A stretch of 64,000 nt of DNA from Myrica gale. Lineage: Eukaryota; Streptophyta; Magnoliopsida; Fagales; Myricaceae. Shown here in pieces: positions 52,031 to 64,000 of the stretch. A program made the translations under genes and the position numbers. Where the stretch lies: the NCBI GenBank assembly GCA_963930655.1, contig OZ005600.1:2855501-2919500 (forward strand), written 5' to 3'. How positions within the stretch are numbered: position 1 is the first letter of the stretch; every line of letters begins with the position of its first letter. The notes beneath the pieces were generated by a model, which was not told the DNA's origin, did no database searches, and saw nothing but the letters and a program-made list of their open reading frames with translations.

Positions 52031-52420
52031 TTGGGGGGGGAAATGCGCAAGGCATCAGAAATAATTTCAGGATACAAATTTGGAGATACAATTTCAATAT
52101 AATGGAGTCTGATATACTTGACAGTGAACAAAATATACCAAATACACGGAAAGGAAACAGCTGTATGAAGAAATCATTAACCTGCAACGAAACTTGACCT
52201 ATGACAAATGTGCAGTAATTCAGCATCACAGCAAGCCACTAACTCTCGTTGTCTTACCTGTTCCACATTCTTGAACTGTGGTAGAAATGAGATACACATA
52301 CCCTGTGAAAGGGTAGAAAAATTTAAGACCCTGAATGGTAGACTGGTAGTAGTAACAAAAGGACAGTCAAGTATCTCCCCACCATATAATAATGCTCCCT
52401 CCACTCTTCAAAGCAGCAAT

Positions 52421-54286
52421 TCATAATATAACACAGAAGCACTTGTTCTGCTTTGGTTGGTTTGCCCCTTTCTTTTCTGTTCAGTTAGAGGAAGATAAAC
52501 AGTTCTGTCAAAAATCAGTGACAAGCATCAAATCGAAAAAAAAAACACTTGAAGTTTGGGAAAGGGACAGAGCAGTTAGGCAGATCGAAACAGAAAGATA
52601 TGTTTCTTTCTCCAACAACACAACCTAAGAGGCAGAGGAATCATATCTGTCCTACATGATCAATATCAGTGAAAATTGTCGGAATTTCTCAGAAACGCCT
52701 GTACCTTTCTCTGAAGAAGGTGGTTGAACAATGACATGCATGGTCGTAACTCCGCCAGGGATGTCACATAATGGGCTCTGGCACTCCCCCAGAGTTCTGC
52801 TGTTCTCCAAAATTTTTCCGGCACTTATTAACTTGACATCTTTCACTGTCCTTGGACCATTCTCCTTCTCTGAAAAGTCAGAATCTCATGCTTAGGTGCC
52901 TGGAATAACATTAAATAGCAAGGAATTGCCCGCTCATCGAGGGACAAAATTCAAAAGAAGAGGTCTTGTCAAGACATGATAACCCTTGATGAGCAGATAG
53001 AAACTAATGGAATACGAGACCTAAACACATGGATCAATTTTACTTGCACCGACTCATGCTATCAAGTGCACTGATGCTCTCATTATCTCAGATGTCTAAT
53101 GCCCATTTCAAGAGAGAACTCACTGGACTTGACATTTACCAGGTATGACATGTCTTTTCTATTGCTATCAAATAAGGCCTGTAAACAGAAAATCTGTATC
53201 TCGTTGACCATTACCTAATCCAGCAATAAAAGCTATAGGCTTCTCTTTGCCACTGGTGGGCAGCTGGCATAAAACCCTGCCTTTTCCAGGAACTGCCGGT
53301 ACATTCCAGGCAAGTTTAATCTCAACAAAAAAACTACCAGCTGTCTATTAGTGGTTTCTTGATAGGTCATAAAAGCTGAATCTCTTTATAGAAGGCACTC
53401 AAGCATGATATAAAGCACAATATTCATGAAAAGTGTTGAGAGAGAGAGAGAGAGAGATAGGCTCGAAATCTGGAGGTATAATGAACAAGAAATGGTTTTT
53501 TTAAGCGTGGAGCTAGTTGGTTCATAGCATTTTAACCGTTACACCATCACCATTCAAGTTCCCTAAAAAGAGCCACATGCACAGAGTAGTCTCCTTCAAA
53601 CCCAAAGTTCCCAATAAATGTCACATATAATGCAATAATAGTAAGTAAAATTAGCAAACACAACAAACTATTTATACCACCCCATATTTTTTATAACTGC
53701 TTGAAGGCATAAACGCAAAGCAAATTATCCCATATGGGTCAACCAGAGCAATCGAATAAGTCCATAAGCTGCTCTGCAGAGAGTCTATTTAGTTGATTGA
53801 GAAGATGCTGCTTAGTACCAGTTTCTAGGATATTGCATGGTACACTGAATTGGATGCAACTCCAGTCCAGGATGCACTCCAAACGCAAAAGCAACGTAAT
53901 GCACCAGGAGAGAACTACATATCTAGGCAAGTTTCAATTCTGAAACCCCAGATGGAAGCAACATAAAACAAAGGAAAGTTTCTCGGTCATTACAATAACA
54001 GATATTCAGATACCGTCGCACAGTTTTACACCAGATCCTAGTAGCCACAATACGTTTCTCAAAAACGAACTATGATAGCAGATTGCCAGCGTTGATGATT
54101 ATAGAATTAAACTTCAAACACGCAAAATACAAGAAAGAAACAAGACAACAAACCTTTCGGCCATTGAGCAAGAATGTCTTCCTTTAAGGTCGCAACACTT
54201 GTAGCAAGGGGAAAACTTTTGGGGCCAATATCCGATCCATCAGTCAATCTGAACTTGATCTCTAATTGATCTTGTACCCCAGCCAT
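52421..54286 (-). CDS. MUB: Membrane-anchored ubiquitin-fold protein (MUB)
   Basis: Three coding exons: 54286-54154, 52869-52705 and 52476-52421, GT-AG with agreeing phases, giving 117 residues, the usual MUB length. The fold starts MAGVQDQLEIKFRLTDGSDI and has the conserved DVKLISAGKILENSRTLGEC and TTMHVIVQPP segments in exon 2. The C-terminus ends CFCVIL, a CaaX box with Leu at the end, which favours geranylgeranylation and plasma-membrane anchoring; the extra Cys may be acylated. In Arabidopsis, MUBs recruit group VI ubiquitin-conjugating E2 enzymes to the membrane. The upstream region to about 55080 looks like a leader with an intron. Which paralogue (MUB1-6) cannot be told from this sequence alone. 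Confidence 0.93.
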
Positions 54287-56984
54287 CCTTCGACGATCTA
54301 AGTCACTATAAGTAACCGGACAACCAATATCTTCACTTAGGCCTTCTCTAAACCTACCAATGTGTCAATTGGGTTTGCTTCGAGGAATACCCCGCTGAAC
54401 AACTTGAATTGCCTGACGGACAAAGAGAGTTCATCAAATTCTCAACAGGGTATTCAACAAATCTGAGTAACAATCCAACCGAACGAAAGAAGAGTAAATT
54501 GAAAGGATTTGTACAACAAACAAGCCAAAACATTTTGGAAGTGGAAACTAATACGAAACGGGACATACTTAAATGAAAAATAAAAAATACGCCCCATTTC
54601 TAGCGAGGAAAATCCACACCAAATGTATCCAGGCGGGTCTATAAAAAAATAGCAGAGAAAAATTCAGTCCAGAACCTAGATACAAAGTACGAAACGCAAA
54701 ATTAAGAGCAAACTCAGTGATGCCCACACCTACCCACAGACCCCAACACAAAGAACCTCCACCAGTTACTATTCACCAGAACAGAGGAAGAAAAAAACCT
54801 CAGACGGGTGTAGTACGAAATCAACAAAAGTCTTTATCTGGGTCAACTCCAAATCAATCGGAAACCAAGAGAAACAATTACAGAAAAACCTTCGCGGTTT
54901 GTCTTACTTGGTTCAAAAACTGATCAGGGTCATACTCTTTTCCACAGCTTTTGGTTCAGAAATCAGAAGAAGTTGAGGAGGTTCCAATAACTAATACGAA
55001 AAGTAAGAGGAAGAGATCAAACAAGTCTCGAATACGAGGCTGTTTCGGAGCTTTTCAAAATCTTCGAAACCGACGCTGATGGTCAATGACTCCATTCGTT
55101 GCCTTCTTCTTCCAATCCCCTCGAGGCCATGGACATGGACAGCTTGCGAGATCTTTTTATTTTGGGGACCCAACCTTTTTGCCTACCTCGCAATACTACA
55201 GAACGGTAACAAGACTTATGTTGCATCTCAGTGGTACAGGTTCGTTGACTTTTGGACTTCGATAACCATGTTTATGGGTTATGGCCTTTTATGCATTGTA
55301 TTTATGGATCGGGTAGAAAGGTATATGCAGATAGTATACAAATTGGATTGGTTAACTTTTCTTTGACCTTTTTGTTTCATAAATCAGGTGAGAAAAGTAA
55401 ACTGCAACTACAAAAATAAGACTACTTCAAATCCTAGCATGACGTAAATTGATTGCTATCCACTCCTGACTCCTTATGCCATCAAGTTGGACGAGATAAA
55501 AATAAGACCTCCCTAAGAATTTGAATGGTATTAATTACTTTGAATCCTACTGAGATTTATTTGTTAAGTTTAATTAGTATACTAATTCATGAGGTATAGC
55601 CGAATTCAAACTGATCTCTAATGTTTACTACGTCTTAAACTAGTCTTTGACTGCTTAATGATCTAAAGTCTCGTGGCTGCTTGCAATTAGTGGTGATGTG
55701 TCTGTTAGAGATAATATCATAATCAATATATAATATTTGATAAGATATTATCACGATATCAAATATTCGATTCTAACATAGATTCAAGTTCAAATGTAGA
55801 AATATCTTTTTTATATCTTGCTTTATATTTTCCTTATAATATAGATTTTTTACTTGTATTTTTTATAGACTTATAATACAAACACACAGTCATAGAATGC
55901 TTTTCGAATTGACAGAATGATCACTCTAAGACGCAAATGTTTGGAATTTGGCCACATCCAAAGATTAGTGAACAATTAAGCCTTATTTATTATCTTATGA
56001 GAAAGCAAAATTGATCCCATGTGCAAATGTTGAAGGGGGTGCAAAATGGACATCTTGATGATGAGTACATGCAACATACTAAGCGTCAGATAATCAAGCT
56101 TTTTATAGAAAGGTTATAGAACATTTACAGATAACCATCCGAAATTAACTCACCAATATCTAAGTGTACTTAATTTTATGAACAAGTTGAGTTTGAAGCG
56201 ATTTTAAAATCTTCTATTCTATTCAAATTATAATACGAGTTCTAGAACTGATTCCACTGAATTATGCATAGAAAATATACTAACGTACTCTAATGTAATA
56301 TGCCTTAACTGATGACAATTATTTTGACTTATGTTTTTAACATCTTTAATATATAGTATATGATTTGAAAATATTCCAACCTCCATGCAAGGACGATCAG
56401 ATTGTGATGTAAGTTGAATGATAATGCTAATTTCGAATTAAGAAGAGTTTTTTTTTTAAAAAAAAATACCTTGATCTAAAACAAATTACGTACTCATGCG
56501 TAATTTTAAATAGGCTTATTAAACATATTGTGCGATTCTCGATAAATAAAAGGGTTTTATTCGCACACACATGATTGACCATTGAACATTCATCAAGGTT
56601 AGTGAAATTTTAATATAATTCCAAGCAAAAACTGGGTAGCATAACTTCGTGTTTAATATAATAATACTTTGTCAAGTAGCGTATAGGTTACATAGGTATT
56701 GAAGCATGAATGTTGAGTGGTTATCCGGAAGCCACGAAAAGCTTATTTTCCCTCTGGCATGTCTTTTAAGGGTACTCTAGTGTCGAAGTTTAGACGGGGC
56801 AGGACCGGGAATGTCGTAGAGTTTGTTTGTGAAGGGTTGGTATTTGGAAAATCTTGTTTAGAACCTATTAATATCTATAGGGGTAAACACTAACAATATT
56901 CATATTTTATCTGTAATTCGATTAATTTCAAAGTTTATGTAGTTTTCTCGTCCCATATAAATAGGACAATTACCAAGTCAAAGG

Positions 56985-57105
56985 CTCTGGAGACGACGGA
57001 CCCAAAAGATTGGTAGTACCAATGAAGTTTTAAATTTGAGATTTTAAAGGGAGCAAACCACTAAAACTTAAGCCTTAATCACTAGGCCAAACCCTTGTGG
57101 TTCAT
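56985..57105 (-). mobile_element. Decayed tRNA-derived SINE-like sequence
   Basis: On the minus strand the head CAAGGGTTTGG is shared with the intact SINE (21626-21636) and is followed by an A-box-like TGGCCTAGTGA (57079-57089), then TTAAGGCTT. The B box is eroded. No clear target duplication. It belongs to the same or a related SINE family. Confidence 0.45.
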
Positions 57106-57307
57106 ACTCATATTTGTATTAGACTTTGTTTTCGTATTTCATTGTCTTGGCAGCTGGGAAGTCCAAGAACCATTCAGATTCTCTATTGAATCATCGGAAG
57201 AACCAACTAATTCATATTATATGATAATGCAACGAAGTGGCACAATTCCGATTGTTAATCATGCAAATAAACTATTGACAAAAATGATGGTATTATGGTC
57301 AAAAAAG

Positions 57308-57343
57308 AAAGGCAAAATGTATCTAGAAAAAAAAGGCAAAATG
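57308..57343 (+). repeat. Micro-insertion: A-tail core between 12-bp direct repeats
   Basis: Exact repeats AAAGGCAAAATG at 57308-57319 and 57332-57343 flank TATCTAG plus an A run. Confidence 0.5.
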
Positions 57344-58670
57344 CCAAAGGGCCGACAAATCAAAGCATAAGGAACCTCCATGCACCTCGAAAGATCAGAG
57401 TTTCACCAAATTCGGGTCTTGGGGTGCTCAAAATATTACGGCAATTCTAAATGGGTTTCTTGTCAGCACCGAGTCACCAATTTCCACGAACAAGAATCTC
57501 TTATTAAAAATATCATCATCAGAATTTCAATGACACAACAATGTTTGGTAGTGCAGTAGACAGCAATGCCGTGAGACCAGGGAGAACACCCAAGAAATTC
57601 CATACTGATAGTGGGACATTACAGGATAAAGCATACACTACTCCAACTCATTCGTTAATTAGATTAATTATGTGAATTTATTCTTTTAAAGTGCAGTGCA
57701 AATATTGTATATTTAAGCTCATAATATATGGATGTTATGCAAAACATAACATTTTACTCGTCTCTGGTTTGAATAGAGCTAAAGTTTTCAACCTGCTGTG
57801 TCAAAGCTACAATTTTTCCCATTTGAATCTTGCCTGAGATCTGATATATTTTTCAGCTCATGAACCTAAAATATTAAGGTAATCACTGCAATATATATAC
57901 TGAGTTGATGTTGGGAACAGATTGTAGACTGCATTTAGAAACTTATCATAAAACAGAAAGGAGGAATAAAGTTTGGAGAAATAATTCTCTGCACAATTCA
58001 ATGTCTCTGGTGAACCGTACATAACAAATACCAATATGTAATCTAAGAAAGTTACTCATTTGAATGGGACCTGTAACAGAGCAATCTTATGACCTACCCC
58101 TAAAATTCACCATGATGGTATCAAATGAAAGGGGAAAAAATGGGTACTAACAAGAATGGAAACAGCAAAACAACGAAAAGAATAGGCAAAGAGACATTTC
58201 TGGGCTAATGGGGGACCCTAACAGAAGATATGTCCTAGCCTTCCTCTTCAACGCACCAATCAACCTGATGGCATTACCGACAGTACCTTCTATCTTGGTA
58301 TATTTTTTCACTTATTTCAAAATATGCTCTAAGATCTCAGGCAAGACACCACTGATGGAAGGCCAATAATAGTATCCTTTTCTCAACCAAAAAATAAAGG
58401 ACGGATTGCTATGTTACAGATTGAAAGAATGAATCTCATGCCGTGCTAGTGATGTCGATCCTTGTCAGCAAGTGACAGCGAATTTGGGCCTCCACAGGTT
58501 TGACTTTTCAGCCAATTTTCAGCTCGTCTTCTCGACTAAAGTCGAAAGCATTTCGAGCTCACAAAATACCTGTACGAAACCTGTGCCACAAAAGACCTAT
58601 ATGAAACCTGTATCACTTGGGACTTTTCCCAACCTCATCTCTCTTTTTTGTAGCTCCTCTAGTTGATCAA

Positions 58671-61600
58671 CTATGATTCCATGATGTGGCAGTTCCTTAT
58701 AAAATCGTTTGAGTAATTGACATGCTTGGTCCAAAATGGTCGGAGATGCTCAAAGCCAATCTGCAACCATGGTTTTGACTGGCCATTGTAGTGGATAACT
58801 GCAGCCTTTTTCACATTCCCAATGTTAGTGTTATTCTGATAGCCCAAGCCCAACATATGCCAGGATGGGTCAATTGGGTGAACGTGACCTTTAAATGCAA
58901 TCAAAGCAGGCGGTAAGGTTCCAAGTTTCCACAGTGTCAAGTTTGACTTCAAATTCTGCCAAGAAAACCCAGATACTAAGTTATATGGCGGCAGTGCATC
59001 AGCTATTTACTTACAGTTGGATTTAAAATGCAAATTATACTATCAACAATGAACTCTCACATAAGAGGAACTAGCGCTTAAAATCTGAATAAAAGTCAGA
59101 TCCATATTGAAACAACAGGGTTCCTAAATACATTGTCCTTCTACAAGGACTTTTCAACATAAGAGGGTGCAATAGATCAAAAGCTCAAAAATTTCAGGAT
59201 CTGAGCAACTTCAAAGCAGACAGACTGATATTTTTGCTAAACCCTGAGAATGCTAATGAACGTAAGTTGCCTGAAAAAGAATATGGCCTGAACTGTATCA
59301 ATAGATTTGAAGACAGTGCCCAGCATAAAACATCATTTGTTTTTTCTGTAACCCCAGAGCCCAAAAGAATACATAACGAGATTAGACTCCAATAATCCAC
59401 AAAGAGGAAAACAATTACAATCAGATGTAAAAAAATCTGGCATAAACACTCTTGTACGGAGAGAGATGATATTCTATTTCCCTACGGTCGATGTTTTCAG
59501 TTCCTTCATAAACCTTTACTTAGAAAGACTTAATAGGTGTAAATTTATAGTAAAAGGGGGGCGTACATGAGTAAATAGACAAAAAAAGAGTTTGCATGTA
59601 AAACTAAAGAAACGGCTTTACCTCTCTCACCCAAGAATGGTATGCTTCCCTTATGTTTGTCTTCCTCCAAGCATGAAGATCAAAGATATTCATCCCATAA
59701 GCCCATGCACATTCATCAGGGTCCAAATTCTTTGCTACGAGGGGATGCGAAAAATTGAAGTAGTTCCTGAAACGCTTAGACATTACCCAATCATCTTCAC
59801 CTTTACAAGTTTCAACAGCTCCATTAACCTTTCCCCCAAGGTCAATATCCCAAAGTGGAGACAAATCACGCTGAATCACGATGTCATCATCTAAAAAGAC
59901 CACCTTGTCGAGGTTCGGAAAGAGCTGTTCAATACTCATGATCAGCATGCTTATTTTGGGGTTTTTTTTCAATTAAAAAAAAAGTTCACAGCGAAAGAAA
60001 GAATGAAAATTTCATCCAAGACAAGATATAACCATTGCCAACTCAGGGGTTTGACGATAAAAACCAAGAGGACATGGAATCCAAAGATCCTAATGGATGT
60101 TTAGACTCCTTGCCCCTTGTCAACCATGAATAATGTCAAAGGGACCATCAAGACCCCGGACCAAGAACGAAAATGGAAACCTTTCAATTCACTCTCCATT
60201 CTCTCATAAATAAAGCTCACCCTCAAGCCCTCGTCAGCACCTTTTTTTTACAAAGAGCAGAGTGCAAAAGTATTTAAGACAGGAAGCCAGCCATTAACAT
60301 CCAAATTACCACAACAGATCCCACATTGCCAACCTCTATAGAAGTAAATTGCCTTTCCAAATTATAAATAACAACCCATCTCTAGGAATTCCATGTGTTC
60401 TTTTACATAATTCTCCATCTATATATCATTTCATTGTTTCATTGAACATACTAATTCACAAAGAAATCACGCAGATTCAGTAAATTGAATCCATGAAAAA
60501 TACAAATTTAACAAGCAATATCTGTCTAGAATTTACGACAACCAATTGAGTTCAATATATTTGGCTGCCAAAGCATTAACTGCCTATGATTATCAAGCAT
60601 CAACCTTATTTATGTACTTGTTCTTTTTGTCCTTGAATAAACTCACAGGAGCGAAGACTATAGTCTCCAGAAACTGAACAAGGGAAAAAAATAGTTTCAA
60701 ATTACATGCTGTACTTCTGGTATATGCTCAGAGAATATAAATTACCTCCGGTAGATATATACGGAGATGGTTTAGTAAAGATATATACTTCGGGCTTCTA
60801 GCTTGCAATTTTGAGGCAAATGTTCGTGGAGTTGTATCACTGAGATTGGCCCCTGCAACATGATTACCATGGTAGTAATTCCTGATCCCGTTTTGGTTCT
60901 CTACAGCTTCAAGTACTGGAACATTTTCTCTTGTTAACCAATCAAACTGGTGAACGCCTTTCACTTCAACAATAGCTGGGGAGACAGGGTTTAACGCAAA
61001 CCATGAGTGCATACCAGCGTAGGTTTTCTTGTCAGTGATGACATGGAAGACAACTTTTTCAGGTTTTAAAGATGACTGGACAGTAGAAGCAACAACAACT
61101 GAGGCAGCCAAAATGTTATCCGTTGATAGGATAAAGTGGTGATAAGACTTGTCAGTAAGCAAAGGTAGCAACTCTGGGGGAGGCAACTGTTTACGCGCAT
61201 GAGCATTAGAGGAATATTCATCAGTCAACCGGAGAGACAGACAATGGATTCCCTTTGGAATGGAACTAGCTGCAAAGTGTTTATTCATCAGCTCCGAAAA
61301 TTTAGACTCCCTAATTTCCCTTTCAAATTTCTCCATCTGTGAATACCAACATACAATTAGATGAAATGATCAAAAGTTATCTTCTTTTGTGTTTTCACTT
61401 GGTGAGGGAATATCCGGAGGAAGAGGAAGTTTAAAAGCTCCCCCTTCACCTCCCCCCTCCAATCCATATTCATATCTTTTAAGCTACAGCAAGGTAAGTA
61501 ATTTGATATCAAACTAGATATATGTAAGCAAGTATTGTACGCATCAACCAAAAAAATCAGACAAACAATGATGAAAGAATACAGACAAGAGAAAAGCTTC

Positions 61601-64000
61601 CTCTAGAAAGGCAAATAAAGCAAGCGAGAGGTTTAAAACAAGTATGAAAGATATAACCATTTGTAGAAAGAAATCCAAAAAGAACAAGTTAGAATCAAAA
61701 AGCCCCACTTTAGGCAGAGTCGGTTGATGGAACACAGCCCAGGATATTCCTCCACTCAACGACAATACATTCATGATTAATAGTTATTACACCACTAGCC
61801 AAATCCCTTCACAAATAATTTGATGGGAAGAGGACTTCCCCTCCTAACGCCCCAGCTTGAAGAAAGTAGCCTCATGACTACTAGTACTCATCCAACCAGG
61901 GACGAACCTATGGGGACGCCAATTTCATTAAAATGTTATTGGGGGGGGGGGGACTACTAAAAGTACAAAAAAAAACTGTTATAAAATTCAGTTTTTGGCC
62001 TAACAAAAAAAAATTCAACTCGATTTTGGGGGGCGATGCTCAGTCCCTGCATCCAACACTAAATACTAATTTGACTGAGATGCCAAAAGCAACAATTCAA
62101 AAACCCAAAACAAACACAAAGATGAGCCATGCCAAAATGTGTCTTAGAAATCGCTTCTGCACCTCGACAGAAGATGCGTTTTTCTTCGTCTAGGCCAACA
62201 CCAGCTACATTTGTTCATCAAACATAGTGCTATTTGGGGGAAAATGTACTATTGACAACATATTATCACTTAGGGTATTCCTTGGTTATTCAAAAACAAG
62301 AAGAGCTATCAAGGAGCCTTACATGTTAAGGTAAATCGAAGAGGTAGAAAGTTTTATGATGCAGAAGATCTGTACCCAGAGGATAGCAGAGTCCATGCAC
62401 ATTACAAGATCCTTATAATCAAACTTTACCTCAGGCGTAGTAGCCTAGATGATAAGCTGATTACCCAATCTCAATCTCAGAACAAGGACTCTACGGTTAG
62501 AATCAGTGTTAAGCTGGACCCTTGTGCATAGTATAACAGAAAGTTATGTATTTTGACAACCAGAGGCCAAATAGAGTATCATAGTTTGATGAGATAGGTA
62601 TCCCTTTTTTCTCCCTCATAATTTTGATGCAGGCCATCGAAATTGTTTTGTGGACCATAAAAATGGGCAAAGCAGAGTAAAGGGATCTATCGTCTAGATA
62701 ATTCGATCATGTATGCAAAATGCATCCCATAAATATTTATCTGAACCAAGAAACTAATACATACCATTGCCCTCAACATGAAAGCAAAAGTCGTTGCATC
62801 ATACTGGTTGTTCTTCATTTCGGAAACAAGTTGACTAAATGAGTCTGGCAGCTTAAGACCATGTGGGATTTCCTCAGTGTTCACTTGGTTAAGAATCTTG
62901 TAAAAGTCTCTAACCAGTCTCTGCTGCACCATCACCACCACCACAACAAGGATCCAGCAAAAGTCAATAACATAGGCATTGGATACTAAGACCAATAGAT
63001 AAATTCCATTCCTGACAAACAATAAAAAATTACAGTATGAAGAAAAAAGTTACTCACCCCTGAATCATCACCCCCGTTAAAAAACTTTGGTCCCCAGCGT
63101 CTGCCTAAACAATCTGAGGCAGAGAAGAGTGAGAGTAAATTCATAGGTCCATCATAAACACTGCAATAGTGTTAACTAGAATTATAAACCCTACAAGCAG
63201 GCCAGAGAGAGCAATGTAACTACATAAGCGTTCTTTTTCTACAATGCAGGGACAGATTCATTTGATGTAATTGTCATGAATGAACCAATTTTTTTCTGTC
63301 AGCATCACAGAGAATAATAAATTTAAAGCTCACAGTCAAAATCGATGCCCTGACCAGATTTATTGATCATTTTAAAAATAAAACAAAGAAAATTCTAATA
63401 CCCATGAACACAATGAGCAATAACATTCAGATATTAATATCACGTAATGCTTGGACATGCATACGTAATCAATGAATTTAGTGACCTGAAATAAGGAACC
63501 AATTGAGTTCAATTAAACATAACTAAATGAAAAAGATCCACCAGATAAGCAATGAAACAAAATCGAATCCAAGTCAACTGATAGGGCGATTGGATTCAGA
63601 TACACAAAACATCATGGAAATAATCTCCACAGGGCATCATACCAAAATCTACCGGAATCGATTAAAACACAATCAACCAGAACCAGCAACAAAAATCAAC
63701 ATGACAAAAGGTATAAGGACCACACGCTAATTCAGCTCACTTGATTAACGAAACCAATCCAAGTCAGCTACCCAAATTCACACAAGAAAACACCGGCATT
63801 AGACAAAAACCCAATTCAACCCAATCAATCAACAAAACAATCGAATACCTCTATAACCAAAAATTGGAAATGCAAACGAGTGGGAAGTTGATAAAATAGA
63901 GTACCAAATGAGGGGCACTTGTTGACACCTTCAAGGGTAACAACAGCAGTGAGAATGAAGACAAAGGGCAACAAGAAAGCGAGGAACAGAATGGTGTGGA
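58671..64000 (-). CDS. Galacturonosyltransferase, GAUT13/14 type (GT8; 5' end beyond the right edge)
   Basis: Golgi type II glycosyltransferase that builds pectic homogalacturonan; Arabidopsis GAUT13 and GAUT14 serve pollen-tube walls. Exons: 64000-63905 (partial), 63113-63058, 62923-62765, 61336-60746, 59924-59622 and 58955-58671. Phases agree, giving about 496 residues of about 530; the first residues are off the edge. The visible first exon encodes the membrane anchor (LAFLLPFVFILTAVVTLEGV). Exon 4 has the conserved FHVITDKKTYAGMHSWF, exon 5 the metal-binding VVFLDDDIVIQRDLSPLWDI, and exon 6 HPIDPSWHMLGLGY and VIHYNGQSKPWL. These are the expected GT8 catalytic elements, all present. Exon 3 begins at a CAGCAG tandem acceptor, so a form lacking one Gln is possible. 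A 153-bp hAT-like MITE sits in the intron between exons 3 and 4. Confidence 0.95.
61897..62049. mobile_element. hAT-like MITE in a GAUT intron
   Basis: A 153-bp insertion beginning CAGGGACGAACC and ending AGTCCCTG, flanked by an exact 8-bp duplication CATCCAAC (61889-61896 and 62050-62057). The short CAGGGAC/GTCCCTG ends and the 8-bp duplication fit a hAT deletion derivative. It contains a G12 run (61941-61952). Confidence 0.88.

Larger units (their letters stand above)
55080..58670. other. Intergenic region upstream of the MUB gene
   Basis: No gene recognised in 3.6 kb. A decayed SINE-like element is near 56985-57105 and a micro-insertion at 57308-57343. The stretch 55480-55720 has scattered similarity to 7200-7680. 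The last few hundred bases are the 3' flank of the GAUT gene. Confidence 0.45.

Overview
This window is nuclear chromosomal DNA from a flowering plant, most likely a woody eudicot (a rosid is my guess; family and species cannot be fixed from sequence alone). Reasons: all recognised genes are plant genes with GT-AG introns and conserved exon phases; intergenic DNA is AT-rich and carries plant SINE, LINE, hAT and endogenous pararetrovirus relics. No operon, plasmid or CRISPR structure is present, and I see no new multi-gene system. The unexpected signals are mostly in small mobile-element footprints.

Layout. Minus strand, left edge: 5' two thirds of a CNGC2 (DND1)-type cyclic nucleotide-gated channel (115-3470, continuing off the left edge). 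A decayed endogenous caulimovirid reverse transcriptase/RNase H block follows (about 4190-6760). About 7.7 kb of gene-free DNA (6.8-14.4 kb) holds short repeats and two strong palindromic structures near 12.8-13.0 kb. Plus strand genes follow: a membrane RING E3 ligase (15981-16781), a plastid-type DUF4336 protein (18540-22467, six exons, with an intact SINE in its last intron), a plant calmodulin-binding-domain protein (27868-29814) and an EID1-like F-box protein (34402-35148). A (CT)64 microsatellite lies at 30804-30932. The last third is on the minus strand: a small conserved plant protein of unknown function (37088-39908, six coding exons, the first with only 4 coding bases), chloroplast ClpB3 (41296-48997, ten exons, complete, with a heat-shock element upstream), a membrane-anchored ubiquitin-fold protein (52421-54286) and a GAUT13/14-type pectin galacturonosyltransferase (58671 to beyond the right edge).

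The genes are unrelated housekeeping, signalling and cell-wall genes; I infer no joint pathway, although CNGC2 and the calmodulin-binding protein both belong to calcium signalling in general.

Mobile-element content worth reading: two hAT-like insertions with exact 8-bp target duplications inside introns (47423-48602 in ClpB3; 61897-62049 in the GAUT gene), a SINE with an exact 17-bp duplication (21621-21822), a MITE with 54-bp inverted arms (40651-40851), a large foldback (about 51038-51388), and nine tiny A-tail insertions flanked by 10-16 bp direct repeats that look like retroposition events leaving little more than the poly(A) tail.
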